Assembly: GCF_023072615.1 (NCBI RefSeq)
Contig: NZ_JAKNRW010000005.1
Location: forward strand, 1-64,000
Length of the DNA stretch: 64,000 nt
Origin: Pseudomonas violetae
GTDB taxonomy: Bacteria > Pseudomonadota > Gammaproteobacteria > Pseudomonadales > Pseudomonadaceae
Reading direction: 5' to 3'
The notes beneath the pieces were generated by a model. It was given only the letters and a program-made list of their open reading frames with translations, was not told where the DNA came from and made no database searches. A program made the position numbers and the translations under genes. Numbering within the stretch: the stretch's first letter is position 1; each line of letters starts with the position of its first letter. Shown here in pieces: positions 26,387 through 35,092 of this stretch.

Positions 26387-27016
26387 TCAAGCTTGTTGCA
26401 AACCCTTGGCAGTACGCTGCATACCCACGAAATTTGGCAATGCCTCGATGCTGCTCAACCAGGCACGCACGTTAGGATAGTCGGTCAGTGCAACATTACC
26501 TTCTGGGGCGTGGGAGACATAGGTGTAGGCTGCTACATCTGCAACGGTCGGTTTGTCGCCAGCCAGGAATTTACTGTTACCCAACTCTTGCTCCATTACC
26601 GTCAGCAGGGTGTGGGACTTGCTGATCGCATCTTCCGCATTGTAGCCGGCACCGAACACGGTGATCAGTCGAGCGGTAGCGGGGCCTGAGTTGATCTGCC
26701 CGGCGGCAACGGACAACCAGCGTTGTACTTTTGCTTGCACTACGGGGTCACTGGGCAGCCACTCACCGTTGCCGTATTTAGCAGCGAGATAGACCAGAAT
26801 GGCGTTCGAGTCAGCTAGAACGGTGCCGTTATCATCGATCACCGGTACTTGGCCGAAGCTGTTGAGCGCTAGGAATTCGGGCATTTTGTGCGCGCCCTTC
26901 ATCAGATCCACAAATATCAACTCTGTTGGCTGGCCGAGCAGTGAGAGCATCAATTCGACACGATGCGCGTGGCCAGACAATGGGTGACGATAAAGCTTGA
27001 TTGGTTGTTGGGACAT
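26387..27016 (-). CDS. Glutathione S-transferase
   Basis: A 209-residue GST. The N-terminal thioredoxin fold ([23 protein letters not shown], residues 6-28) supplies the active Ser, and [25 protein letters not shown] includes the cis-proline and glutathione gamma-glutamyl site (ADSNAIL). The C-terminal helical domain has [21 protein letters not shown] 27016 follows GGAG at 7 bases; the frame to 27088 is unsupported. It is divergent-free: the CynR-like gene lies 137 bp upstream in the same direction. Confidence 0.92.
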   Translation of the reverse strand: MSQQPIKLYRHPLSGHAHRVELMLSLLGQPTELIFVDLMKGAHKMPEFLALNSFGQVPVIDDNGTVLADSNAILVYLAAKYGNGEWLPSDPVVQAKVQRWLSVAAGQINSGPATARLITVFGAGYNAEDAISKSHTLLTVMEQELGNSKFLAGDKPTVADVAAYTYVSHAPEGNVALTDYPNVRAWLSSIEALPNFVGMQRTAKGLQQA

Positions 27017-27152
27017 GACGTACTCCGGTTGTTTTTGGATTCGACCCGGTGATCGTGTCGATGGAGTCATCCTGCTCTTCCCTACCAAACAGAGGAATTA
27101 CCATTATTTACAATCCAGCATTTCACTGGGCGTAATGGTCAGCACTCTATTC

Positions 27153-28037
27153 TCAGTCCACTGCCACGGATCCAAGCATCAAATTCATGAACGCGATCGA
27201 CGCTGCACTGTGGTAGTTATTTTTTCGCCTTAGAATCGACACGCCACGTTGAGGCGCCTTGTCGAGCAAGGTCAGCTTGTGCAGAGCGCGATCCTGCGTG
27301 GCTATGGGTTCAGGAAGAATGGTAGCGACCGCGGTGTTTCGGATGACTTCAAGCAACGTGTTTACGGAGTTGACCTGAATCGTCACCTTTGGCGTGATTT
27401 TCGCCTTGGTGAAGTACTCATCGATACAAATGCGCGTAGCGAAGTCAGGGGTCAGCAGAGCAAAATCCAGTTGAGCTAATTGGCCCGTCGTGAGTGCATC
27501 CTGGCAGTCATAGAGTGGGTGAGCGCGCCCAACCATCAGACCGAGTGTCTCGACGAAGGCCGGGATTGATTCGATATCGGCGTTTCTCACTTGGTCAAAT
27601 GCAACAGCAATATCCAACGAGTCATCGACCAATCCCGTTTCGATGTCGCCCATCGACAGCTCGAAAATCTCTAAGCGAATGTTCGGGAATTGGGAGATGT
27701 AATCACGCACTAATGGACCTAATACGTACGCCATGAAGGTTGGGGCCATGGCAAGCCTTAACGTGCCACGGGACAAGTCTTTCACGTCGTGCAATGCCCG
27801 TTTACCCGCCGCCAGCTCCACCAGTACGCGCCGGGCGCATTCGATGTAGGCGAGTCCAGCATCTGTGGGTCTGACAGTGCGGGATGTTCGGTCAAAAAGG
27901 CTGACGCCAAGCGTTTCTTCCAGCTGCCGTATCTGCTGCGACAGTGTTGGCTGAGACACATGAAGGACTTCTGCGGCCCGGGTGAAGCCACCGTGGTCAG
28001 CTACTGCCAACAGATACCGCAAATGTCTGAGAAGCAT
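27153..28037 (-). CDS. cynR: LysR-family regulator, CynR-like
   Basis: A 294-residue LysR regulator that looks most like CynR, the activator of the cyanate operon: MLLRHLRYLLAVADHGGFTRAAEVLHVSQPTLSQQIRQLE at the start and MAPTFMAYVLGPLVRDY in the effector domain. In E. coli cynR is directly beside cynTS. Here it is separated from cynS by about 8.7 kb of GST, LysR, DJ-1 and hydrolase genes. Control of the cyanate genes is inferred; it may control the adjacent GST or the divergent dehalogenase-like gene instead. Confidence 0.8.
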   Translation of the reverse strand: MLLRHLRYLLAVADHGGFTRAAEVLHVSQPTLSQQIRQLEETLGVSLFDRTSRTVRPTDAGLAYIECARRVLVELAAGKRALHDVKDLSRGTLRLAMAPTFMAYVLGPLVRDYISQFPNIRLEIFELSMGDIETGLVDDSLDIAVAFDQVRNADIESIPAFVETLGLMVGRAHPLYDCQDALTTGQLAQLDFALLTPDFATRICIDEYFTKAKITPKVTIQVNSVNTLLEVIRNTAVATILPEPIATQDRALHKLTLLDKAPQRGVSILRRKNNYHSAASIAFMNLMLGSVAVD

Positions 28038-28287
28038 TGGATCACCGAAAGATTGGGTTCGTAATGCATTGTATATCTGACCGCTGCCGCGAAGATGCCC
28101 AGCTCTGTGTCGTCATTTAAATACGTCCGCCCTCATGATTCTTTCACCAGGTGAAATACCGCATTGTCAATGTTAGTCATTCCTCAGACTCAGTGGTTTA
28201 TCGAGTATTAGATACAGCGCAAAACAACATCAACGCGCAGGCCAGATTTCTCCGCAGATTAGCTCTGCACCCACTGGAGTACCGGTG

Positions 28288-29220
28288 ATGCCCTTACTTA
28301 AATACCTCTCCTCTCTCGTTCTGACGATGCTTTTGGGCTTCGGACACGCCCAAGCGGAAACGCCAAAAATGCAGTATCGCCAAGTGACGGTGGATGGGGT
28401 AAATATTGCCTATCGAGAAATTGGCGACCCCAGCGCCCCCTCCGTATTACTCCTTCATGGAGTGCCCAGCTCGTCTCGTATGTACGACGATCTCATGAAG
28501 CAATTGGGTAACCGTTTCCACCTCATTGCTCCGGACTACCCAGGCTTCGGTAACAGCGCTGCGCCCCCACCAGACAAGTTCGTCTACACATTTGATCACC
28601 TTGCGAAGGTGATTGAGCACTTCACAGATGCAGTCGGGCTCAAACGATACAGCTTGTTTATGCAAGACTACGGCGCTCCCGTCGGTATGCGATTAGCGAT
28701 GGCAAGACCGCAAGCCGTGATTTCGATGATCTTCCAGAATGGCAACATCTATGCCGAAGGCCTGGGCAAAATGTGGGACAGCCGCAAAGCTTACTGGGCC
28801 GATCGTAATGCCTATGAGGCCAAGTTCCAGGATGCTCATTTATCTCTAGATGTAACTCGACAGCGGCATGTCGGCAGCGACCCGGACGTAACAGCGTACA
28901 ACCCCGATTTATGGCAGGACGAAGCGGCATTCCTCAACCGCCCCGGTGAGGGCGCGATTCAAATGGCACTGATCTACGACTATCGCACCAATCTCGATGC
29001 CTACCCGGCGTGGCAGAAATGGCTGCGTGAACATCAGCTGCCCACATTGGTTGTCTGGGGCAAGCATGATTTGGCCTTTACCGTTGCAGGCGCTGAAGCT
29101 TTTCGCCGGGACTTGCCCAATGCAGAGATTGCGATTCTCGACGGGGGACATTTCGTTATGGACACACGGCTGGAAGACGTCGCGAACCTCACTCGAAAAT
29201 TCCTAATCAAGCAAAAATGA
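28288..29220 (+). CDS. Secreted alpha/beta hydrolase, haloalkane dehalogenase/epoxide hydrolase type
   Basis: A 310-residue exported hydrolase. Signal peptide at residues 1-24 (ending AQAE). The oxyanion region is LLLHGVPSSSRMYDDL, the nucleophile is an aspartate, LFMQDYGAPVGMRLA, as in dehalogenases and epoxide hydrolases, and the histidine is in LDGGHFVMDT. A Trp in MWDSRKAYW and the lid region with DLWQDE are consistent with this class. GGAG precedes ATG 28288 by 8 bases (GTG one codon upstream is possible). It is divergent from cynR-like. Substrate unknown. Confidence 0.85.
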   Translation: MPLLKYLSSLVLTMLLGFGHAQAETPKMQYRQVTVDGVNIAYREIGDPSAPSVLLLHGVPSSSRMYDDLMKQLGNRFHLIAPDYPGFGNSAAPPPDKFVYTFDHLAKVIEHFTDAVGLKRYSLFMQDYGAPVGMRLAMARPQAVISMIFQNGNIYAEGLGKMWDSRKAYWADRNAYEAKFQDAHLSLDVTRQRHVGSDPDVTAYNPDLWQDEAAFLNRPGEGAIQMALIYDYRTNLDAYPAWQKWLREHQLPTLVVWGKHDLAFTVAGAEAFRRDLPNAEIAILDGGHFVMDTRLEDVANLTRKFLIKQK

Positions 29221-29223
29221 AAT

Positions 29224-29256
29224 AAAGCGCATCCTGATCAGATCAGGGTGCGCTTT
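29224..29256. terminator. Bidirectional rho-independent terminator
   Basis: AAAGCGCA-CCTGATC and GATCAGG-TGCGCTTT form a long stem; A and T runs flank it. It separates the dehalogenase-like gene from the convergent ProA-like remnant. Confidence 0.85.
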
Positions 29257-29265
29257 ATGTTCTGT

Positions 29266-30054
29266 TCAACCCCATCGCTTTACCGTTTGCGGATCGTAAG
29301 CTACGGCAAGTGACAGACGCCAGTCGGCGAACATCGCCCAACCGGCAGCGTGATTGATGCTATCAACCAGCGACACTGCACCCGAGGGTAAGCCCGAATC
29401 GTTTAATGCTGGGTTCAGTGCATGAGTAACAATTGCTCTCGCGGAACCTAAGGCATCGCTACCGTTGCGAAGCGCTGCTGTGTTGCCGGTGCGTAGCACG
29501 CCCGCAGCATCAGCGAAGACATTAGGGCGGCCTTCGAAGACGAATGCGACGATCCCGAGCGGGGATACAACTTGTCCTACCTTCCAGCCATCATGCTCCA
29601 CACAACTGATCACCCTTGCGCGTGAAGCAGGTGCATCGCGCCAGGCTCGCAGCCCCTCAATCATATCCAGCCGCATGCGCTCGTCGGCAAGCAAGCGTGT
29701 AGTGGAGCGGCCACGAGCTTTTGCTCGATCAATGTGAGCAAGGTTTGCTGCTTCGATCAATGACCAGCAATCAGAGTCTTCAAGGCGTAGCGCGAAAAGA
29801 TCGAAGAATGTCGTTATCGCTTGATCCGACGCACCTGCCATCGCAGTAAATGCCATGTGCGCATGCTCGATCGCAGCGCAAGCTGCTTGCGGATCAGCCA
29901 CGGGGATCAGCAATAGCTCGCCATTGACTTGCTCTACCAGCAGATGGTCCCCGAGCTGGAAATGCGCGGCCAGTTCAGGGCTGACGACAGTGACACGACT
30001 ACCAGCGTAAGGGATCTGTGTACCAGCGACTAGTTGTTCGAGCGCCAGAGACAT
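29266..30054 (-). pseudogene. ProA-like aldehyde dehydrogenase, C-terminally truncated
   Basis: 262 codons of a gamma-glutamyl-phosphate-reductase-like protein with an extra N-terminal domain (LEQLVAGTQIPYAG to about residue 60). The aldehyde-dehydrogenase part (residues 75-255) has SPLGIVAFVFEGRPNVFADAAGVLRTGN and AGWAMFADWRLSLAVA. The match ends there; about ten unrelated codons follow to a stop. Family members extend well beyond, including the catalytic cysteine region, which is absent here. It is thus very likely inactive. The truncation point is beside the terminator, which suggests a deletion that brought the two together. Confidence 0.75.
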
Positions 30055-30111
30055 GGAGCGGGTTTACCATCAAGAGGCGGCCGCAAAATGTATATGAATC
30101 GCCATCCTCCG

Positions 30112-31473
30112 TTACCTGCTACTCACGGCCGTACGGAGGGTTACGAACTCTTCTGCGGAGGTCGGATGAACGCCAATAGTGTCATCAAAAAGTCGTTTGG
30201 TGGCACCCGCCTTAAGAGCAATTGCTAAGCCTTGAATGATATCCCCCGCCTCCGAACCGACCATGTGGCATCCCAACACTCGATCAGATTCTGCGTCCAC
30301 TACCAGCTTCATGAGCGTTTGTTCTGACGACTCGGTGAGAGTCAATTTCATGGGGCGGAACCTGCTCTCGAACACCACTACTTTGTGGCCCTGCTCAACG
30401 GCTTGCTGTTCGGTAAGCCCCACCGTGCCTATGTTCGGCTGACTGAACACAGCGGTCGGAATGTGTCGATAATCGACCGGGCGATACTGCTCAGGTTTGA
30501 ACAACCGACGGGCAACTGCCATGCCCTCTGCTGTCGCAACGGGTGTTAACTGGACACCGCCGATCACATCCCCCAGAGCCAAAATGGAAGGGTCGCGAGT
30601 TTCAAAGTGCTCATTCACGTCAATGTAGCCAGCCTCGGTGAGTTCGACGCGCGTGTTTTCCAGCCCAAGATTATCGAGCATAGGCCTTCGACCAGTGGCG
30701 TAGAAGATGCTATCAGTTTCAAGCTGCGTTCCATCCTGAAGCGTCGCTAGCAAACTTCCGTCCGGCTGCTTATCAATTCGAACAATGTCAGTGTTGAAAT
30801 CTAATCGCAACCCGCGCTTAGTCAACTCCTCTGCCAGATGAGTACGAACCGACTGATCGAACCCTCGCAAAAACAGATTGCCTCGGTACAGCAGCCGGGT
30901 TTCCGCTCCTAGCCCGTTGAAAATACCGGCGAATTCCACGGCAATGTAGCCACCGCCGATCACCAGGATTCGCTTAGGCAACTCTTCCAGGAAGAATGCT
31001 TCATTCGAAGTGATCGCATGTTCATGTCCCGGAATCTCCGGAATCTGCGGCCACCCGCCAGTCGCAATCAAAATCCGCTCAGCACTGAAACGCTGGCCGT
31101 TTATATCGACATGGTTCGCATCTGCTAATCGCGCATGGCCTTCGAGCAACGTGACGCCGCTATCAATCAAAAGCTTACGGTAGATGCCATTGAGACGATC
31201 GATTTCACGGTTCTTGTTCGCAATAAGCGATGGCCAGTCGAAATTCGCCTTGCCCGCTGTCCAGCCGAAGCTTTCGGCCTGTTCGAAGTCGTCAGCAAAA
31301 TGGGCACCGTAAACCAACAATTTTTTTGGAACGCAGCCGACATTCACACACGTGCCGCCTAAGTATCGGCTTTCGGCAACCGCTACTTTTGCACCAAAAC
31401 CTGCTGCAAACCGTGCAGCACGCACTCCACCCGAACCGGCACCGATGACAAATAGATCGAAGTCGTAGCTCAT
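30112..31473 (-). CDS. gor: Glutathione-disulfide reductase
   Basis: A 453-residue FAD- and NADPH-dependent disulfide reductase. FAD motif [15 protein letters not shown] at 9-23; redox pair Cys42 and Cys47 in [16 protein letters not shown](P) motif [19 protein letters not shown] near 170 with the downstream arginines of NADPH use; C-terminal [12 protein letters not shown] with the active-site histidine and glutamate. ATG 31473 gives the standard start [11 protein letters not shown]. It recycles glutathione for the GSTs and glutaredoxin encoded nearby. Confidence 0.95.
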   Translation of the reverse strand: MSYDFDLFVIGAGSGGVRAARFAAGFGAKVAVAESRYLGGTCVNVGCVPKKLLVYGAHFADDFEQAESFGWTAGKANFDWPSLIANKNREIDRLNGIYRKLLIDSGVTLLEGHARLADANHVDINGQRFSAERILIATGGWPQIPEIPGHEHAITSNEAFFLEELPKRILVIGGGYIAVEFAGIFNGLGAETRLLYRGNLFLRGFDQSVRTHLAEELTKRGLRLDFNTDIVRIDKQPDGSLLATLQDGTQLETDSIFYATGRRPMLDNLGLENTRVELTEAGYIDVNEHFETRDPSILALGDVIGGVQLTPVATAEGMAVARRLFKPEQYRPVDYRHIPTAVFSQPNIGTVGLTEQQAVEQGHKVVVFESRFRPMKLTLTESSEQTLMKLVVDAESDRVLGCHMVGSEAGDIIQGLAIALKAGATKRLFDDTIGVHPTSAEEFVTLRTAVSSR

Positions 31474-31986
31474 TTCAGTTCTCTGTAGGGAATGCACAGC
31501 ACCCGGCTGTCCAATTTCATTTGAGGAATAACGACCGGAGCTTCAGCGAATGCATCAGTGAGGCACAAAGCCTCGAAAACAAACCTTCGCCTGATTGCGG
31601 TTGGCACATATCAGTCATGCCTAATCCGCTGGTCTCACTTGCCAACGCTCCCATGAACTGAGGAAGCAAAAAGCCCGCTTCGTGCTCACGATGAAGCACG
31701 ATTGAAGTATCCGGATAGGAGCCGCCAGGGCAGGATTGAGTAGTGCCATACATTGGAATCTCCCAGCAATGGAGAACGCTGCGACAACCCCAGCGGTTGA
31801 TCGCTTATGGGATCAGTTTCACCAACAAAGGTGCTTTAGAGAATGGGCAGAGATGTCATGGCTTAATTGTGCAGGATGAAACAATGTTGATAGAGCCTCG
31901 TGAACACGCAACCAACCTACTCGCCCAAAAAACCCAGAGCGATGCGCAGCATGAGATCGATTACGCATGAGTGTCGACGGGCGTAC
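31474..31986. other. Gap between gor and the IS66 element
   Basis: About 510 bp. Short frames exist on both strands (minus 31517-31753, 78 codons; plus 31743-31970, 75 codons) without a recognised family or a good ribosome-binding site. The first 100 bp should hold the gor promoter. The rest could be a fragment of a gene interrupted by the IS66 insertion. Confidence 0.45.
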
Positions 31987-32089
31987 GTAACCGTCTGGGC
32001 AACACGCCTTCCTGACACAGTCGCTTGAGGCGATGGTGTCCACCTAAATTTAAGTGGACACCATTTTTAGCCTTTTTAAGCGGACGCCC

Positions 32090-32422
32090 ATGCCACAAGA
32101 ACGCCGTTCCTATTCCAAATCCTTCAAGGCCCAAGTCATTGCCGAATGCGCGCAGCCTGACACCTCGATCGCCAATGTCGCGTTGACCCATAATCTTAAC
32201 GCCAACCTCGTCCATAAATGGATACGTGTGCATGTGCAGAAAAACCTGACACCTCAAACCGCCTTCATCCCGGTCAAGACATCGCCGCCGGTGCCGACGC
32301 ATCAGGCCCTTCCTGTCACGATCCGTATCGAAGTGCCGCATTCAAAAGGTTTAGTCGTTGTGAGTTGGCCGGCAGAAAATGCAGCGGCGTGTACTGCTTT
32401 CCTGCGAGACCTGCTGCGATGA
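32090..32422 (+). CDS. tnpA: IS66 TnpA-type accessory protein
   Basis: A 110-residue basic helix-turn-helix protein, MPQERRSYSKSFKAQVIAEC, then NVALTHNLNANLVHKWIRVH, needed with TnpB and TnpC for IS66 movement. ATG at 32090 was chosen over 32054 because it starts the standard motif. It overlaps tnpB by ATGA (32419-32422). Confidence 0.85.
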   Translation: MPQERRSYSKSFKAQVIAECAQPDTSIANVALTHNLNANLVHKWIRVHVQKNLTPQTAFIPVKTSPPVPTHQALPVTIRIEVPHSKGLVVVSWPAENAAACTAFLRDLLR

Positions 32423-32754
32423 TTCGCATCGACACCATCTGGCTCGCCACCGAGCCAATGGACATGCGAGCTGGCACCGACACCGCGCTTGCGCGGGTCG
32501 TCGCGGTGTTCGGTGCGGCGAAGCCGCACTGTGCTTATCTGTTCGCCAACCGCCGCGCCAATCGCATGAAAGTGCTGGTGCATGACGGCGTGGGTATCTG
32601 GCTTGCAGCGCGGCGTTTGCAACAATGGCGGTTCTTCTGGCCTGGCGCACGGCATGGCTCCGAAGTTAAGTTGGATGCCGAGCAACTTCAGGCCTTGGTG
32701 CTCGGTTTACCTTGGCAGCGCGTCGGTTCCGGGGGAGTTATCTCGGTGCTTTAA
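32419..32754 (+). CDS. tnpB: IS66 TnpB-type accessory protein
   Basis: A 111-residue IS66 Orf2-like protein with the hallmark DMRAGTDTALARVV and LFANRRANRMKVLVHDG, and WLAARRLQQWRFFWP. It appears complete and starts in the tnpA stop (ATGA). The function in transposition is known to be required but is not catalytic. Confidence 0.88.
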   Translation: MIRIDTIWLATEPMDMRAGTDTALARVVAVFGAAKPHCAYLFANRRANRMKVLVHDGVGIWLAARRLQQWRFFWPGARHGSEVKLDAEQLQALVLGLPWQRVGSGGVISVL

Positions 32755-32835
32755 CCCCTGCCACGTCCTGCCTGCCAGCGCAATTGGCCCATCAGTCTAT
32801 CGCCGCCATTAGCCCTCTCTGGCAGAGTCGGCGGT

Positions 32836-34383
32836 ATGACTTCGCATCCGAATCTCGATCGATTAAACCCTGAAGAACTGCGTGCCTTGGCAGCGCAGTT
32901 GATCCAGCGCGTCGAGACGATGGACAAGCAAATCATCTATCACAAGTCGGTCAACGAGAAGCTAGCTCACGAGACCGCGCTGCTCAAGCGCTTCAAGTTT
33001 GCCAAGCGCAGCGAGCAGCTAAGTCCGGATCAGGCCAGCCTGCTCGACGACTTGATCGATACCGATATCGCCGCTATCGAAGCCGAACTTGAGGCGCTGC
33101 AACCGACAGCAGTCGAAGCCAAAGTGCGCCAGCAGCCCAAGCGCGCTGCGCTGCCGCCACAGTTCCCCCGTACGCTGATCCACCACGAACCGGATAACAG
33201 CCACTGCCAGTGCGGCTGTGCTCTCAAGCGTATCGGCGAAGATGCCACTGAAAAGCTCGATTACACGCCCGGCGTGTTCACCGTCGAACGCCATATCCGA
33301 GGGAAATGGGCCTGCGCGCAATGCGAAACATTGATCCAAGCGCCGGTGCCGGCGCACGTCATCGACAAAGGCATACCGACAACGGGTCTGCTGGCACATG
33401 TCATGGTGGCCAAGTTCGCCGACCATCTGCCGCTGTACCGGCAGGAGAAAATCTTTGGGCGTGCCGGACTGCCCATCGCCCGTTCGACCTTGGCGCAGTG
33501 GGTGGGCAACTGCGGCGTGCAATTACAGCCGCAGGTTGATGCACTTCGCGAAGCCGTGCTGGCGCATGGCGTTGTCCACGCTCACGAAACGCCGGTACAA
33601 ATGCTGACACCTGGCGCGAAGAAAACTCATCGCGCTTATGTCTGGGCCTATGCCACCAGCCATTTCTCTGACCTAGCGGCGGTCGTTTACGACTTCAGCC
33701 CGAGCCGTGCTGGTGAACATGCCCGAGCCTTTCTGGGCAATTGAAAGGGCAAGCTGGTCTGCGATGACTTCGCAGGCTACAAGGCAGGCTTCGAATTGGG
33801 TATCACTGAAGTCCGCTGTATGGCCCATGCGCGCCGAAAGTTCTTCGATTTGCACGCGACCAACAAGAGCCGGATCGCCGAGAAAGCGCTGCACTACATC
33901 GCGGCCTTGTACGAAGTTGAACGGGAAGTTCGAGAGGTAGAGCCAGAACTCCGGCAGCGAATACGGCAGGAAAAAGCAGTGCCAATCATCGATGCCCTTC
34001 ATACCTGGATGATCGCCCAGCGACAGCTTGTGCCTGAGGGATCGGCCATCGCTAAGGCCTTGGATTAAAGCCTCAAACGCTGGATAGCGCTGACGCGCTA
34101 TCTCGATGATGGGGCTGTACCCATTGACAATAATTGGTGCGAGAACCAAATCCGTTCGTGGGCACTTGGGCGTTCGAACTGGCTGTTCGCGGGATCGTTA
34201 CGCAGCGGTAAACGCGCGGCGGCGATCATGAGTCTGATCCAATCGGCACGACTCAATGGACATGATCCATATGCTTACCTGAAGGATGTACTCACGCGGC
34301 TGCCGACGCAGAGGGCAAGTGAGATTATGGAGTTGCTGCCGCATAAGTGGACTCGGTTGCATTACGGTGTGGCAGATAGGTAG
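32836..34383 (+). pseudogene. tnpC: IS66 transposase TnpC with two in-frame stop codons
   Basis: The full frame would have 515 residues: a leucine-zipper-like N-terminus (LNPEELRALAAQLIQRVETM), a zinc-finger region (CQCGCALKRIGEDATEKLDY and CAQCETLI), the catalytic domain (HAHETPVQML, CDDFAGYKAGFELG) and VPIDNNWCENQIRSW near the end. TGA at 33742-33744 and TAA at 34066-34068 break it, both in the same frame as the rest. The first stop stands just before the second catalytic aspartate (KGKLVCDD). The element cannot make a complete transposase unless stops are read through. Confidence 0.88.
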
Positions 34384-34402
34384 CAGTCAGTTGCCTCTCG
34401 AT

Positions 34403-34975
34403 TTACCCGGTGATTTTTTTCCGAACCATCTTCATGAGGTTTTCACCGACGCCCACGATGCTTTTGTTCTGCGAAACGACCTGAGCCCCCTCCATCAGGT
34501 AAGTGAGTTCCATCGCCGCTTCGTTCGGCTCGGGCAAATCAGCCTCGGCACAGAGAACCACCAACCGGAGGAACTGACGCTTTTTATGTTCTTCGATGAG
34601 TCGGCGGGCGGGATTTCCTGGCTCAGGTATCTCCGCCAGTGAATTGGTGAAAGGACAGCCCCTATAAGACGCAGCCGAAAGGTCATGCGCGATGAACTGG
34701 GCAAACCCGAGAATCTGCCCCTTGGGATCACCGGCGTACTGTGCCGAAAGCACTTCGAAGACCTCGGAATATTTATCGACGAGCAACCGTAACCACTCAA
34801 GAACCAGCGAGTCTTTCGAATCGAAATGCCGGTAGACGGTCATCTTGGTCGATTTGGCCTTTGCCGCGATGGCATCCACCGTAACCCGACTGATGCCTTC
34901 AGTGAAAAACAACTCCTCGGCTGCATCGAGAATCCTTTCTCTGGGGGCTAACTGTGGAATTCGTTCGGGCCGCAT
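34403..34975 (-). CDS. TetR-family transcriptional regulator
   Basis: A 190-residue repressor. The N-terminal helix-turn-helix is at residues 14-58 (RILDAAEELFFTEGISRVTVDAIAAKAKSTKMTVYRHFDSKD) and the C-terminal part is helical with CPFTNSLAEIPEPGNPARRL, typical of the group that controls oxidoreductase or amidase genes. The stop TAA overlaps the GTAA end of the IS66 element, so the last residues may be native or set by the insertion. It is divergent from an amidase gene and the gap carries two palindromes that fit a TetR operator. Confidence 0.9.
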   Translation of the reverse strand: MRPERIPQLAPRERILDAAEELFFTEGISRVTVDAIAAKAKSTKMTVYRHFDSKDSLVLEWLRLLVDKYSEVFEVLSAQYAGDPKGQILGFAQFIAHDLSAASYRGCPFTNSLAEIPEPGNPARRLIEEHKKRQFLRLVVLCAEADLPEPNEAAMELTYLMEGAQVVSQNKSIVGVGENLMKMVRKKITG

Positions 34976-34987
34976 GGTGTTCTCCGC

Positions 34988-35018
34988 TTGACAGCGATAC
35001 CTTTAGGTATCTTACTAT
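34988..35018 (+). promoter_or_regulatory. Probable amidase promoter
   Basis: TTGACA at 34988-34993 and a TACTAT-like -10 near 35013-35018 with a spacing of 18-19 bases. The first palindrome lies between the two boxes, so a bound repressor would block the promoter. Confidence 0.5.
34996..35011. promoter_or_regulatory. Palindromic operator 1 for the TetR regulator
   Basis: GATACCT-TT-AGGTATC, a perfect 7-2-7 palindrome, within the putative promoter spacer of the amidase gene and 21 bp upstream of the TetR start codon. Confidence 0.7.
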
Positions 35019-35024
35019 ACCAAT

Positions 35025-35042
35025 CAGTATCGTTCGATACTG
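35025..35042. promoter_or_regulatory. Palindromic operator 2 for the TetR regulator
   Basis: CAGTATCG-TT-CGATACTG, a perfect 8-2-8 palindrome. Its centre is 30 bp from that of operator 1, close to three helical turns, so both would lie on the same face of the DNA. The half-sites share GATAC. Confidence 0.7.
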
Positions 35043-35092
35043 ACAAGTACAAATCATACCGCTTTTGCCAGGTAAATGGCTCGGAGAATGTG

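Larger units (their letters stand above)
31987..34406 (+). mobile_element. IS66-family element, defective
   Basis: Left end GTAACCGTCTGGGCAACA at 31987; genes tnpA, tnpB and tnpC in order; a probable right end at 34406, where the complement begins GTAAATCGAGAGGCAAC. The flanking octamers (GGGCGTAC left, CCGGTGAT right) do not match, so the original target duplication is gone or one end has been rearranged. tnpC has two in-frame stop codons. A related copy lies at 39955-41708 in the opposite orientation. Confidence 0.8.

Noticed and set aside
34988..35092. Longer amidase start at 34988
   Set aside because: It would translate through the promoter and both palindromes and lacks a ribosome-binding site; ATG 35093 has GGAG.
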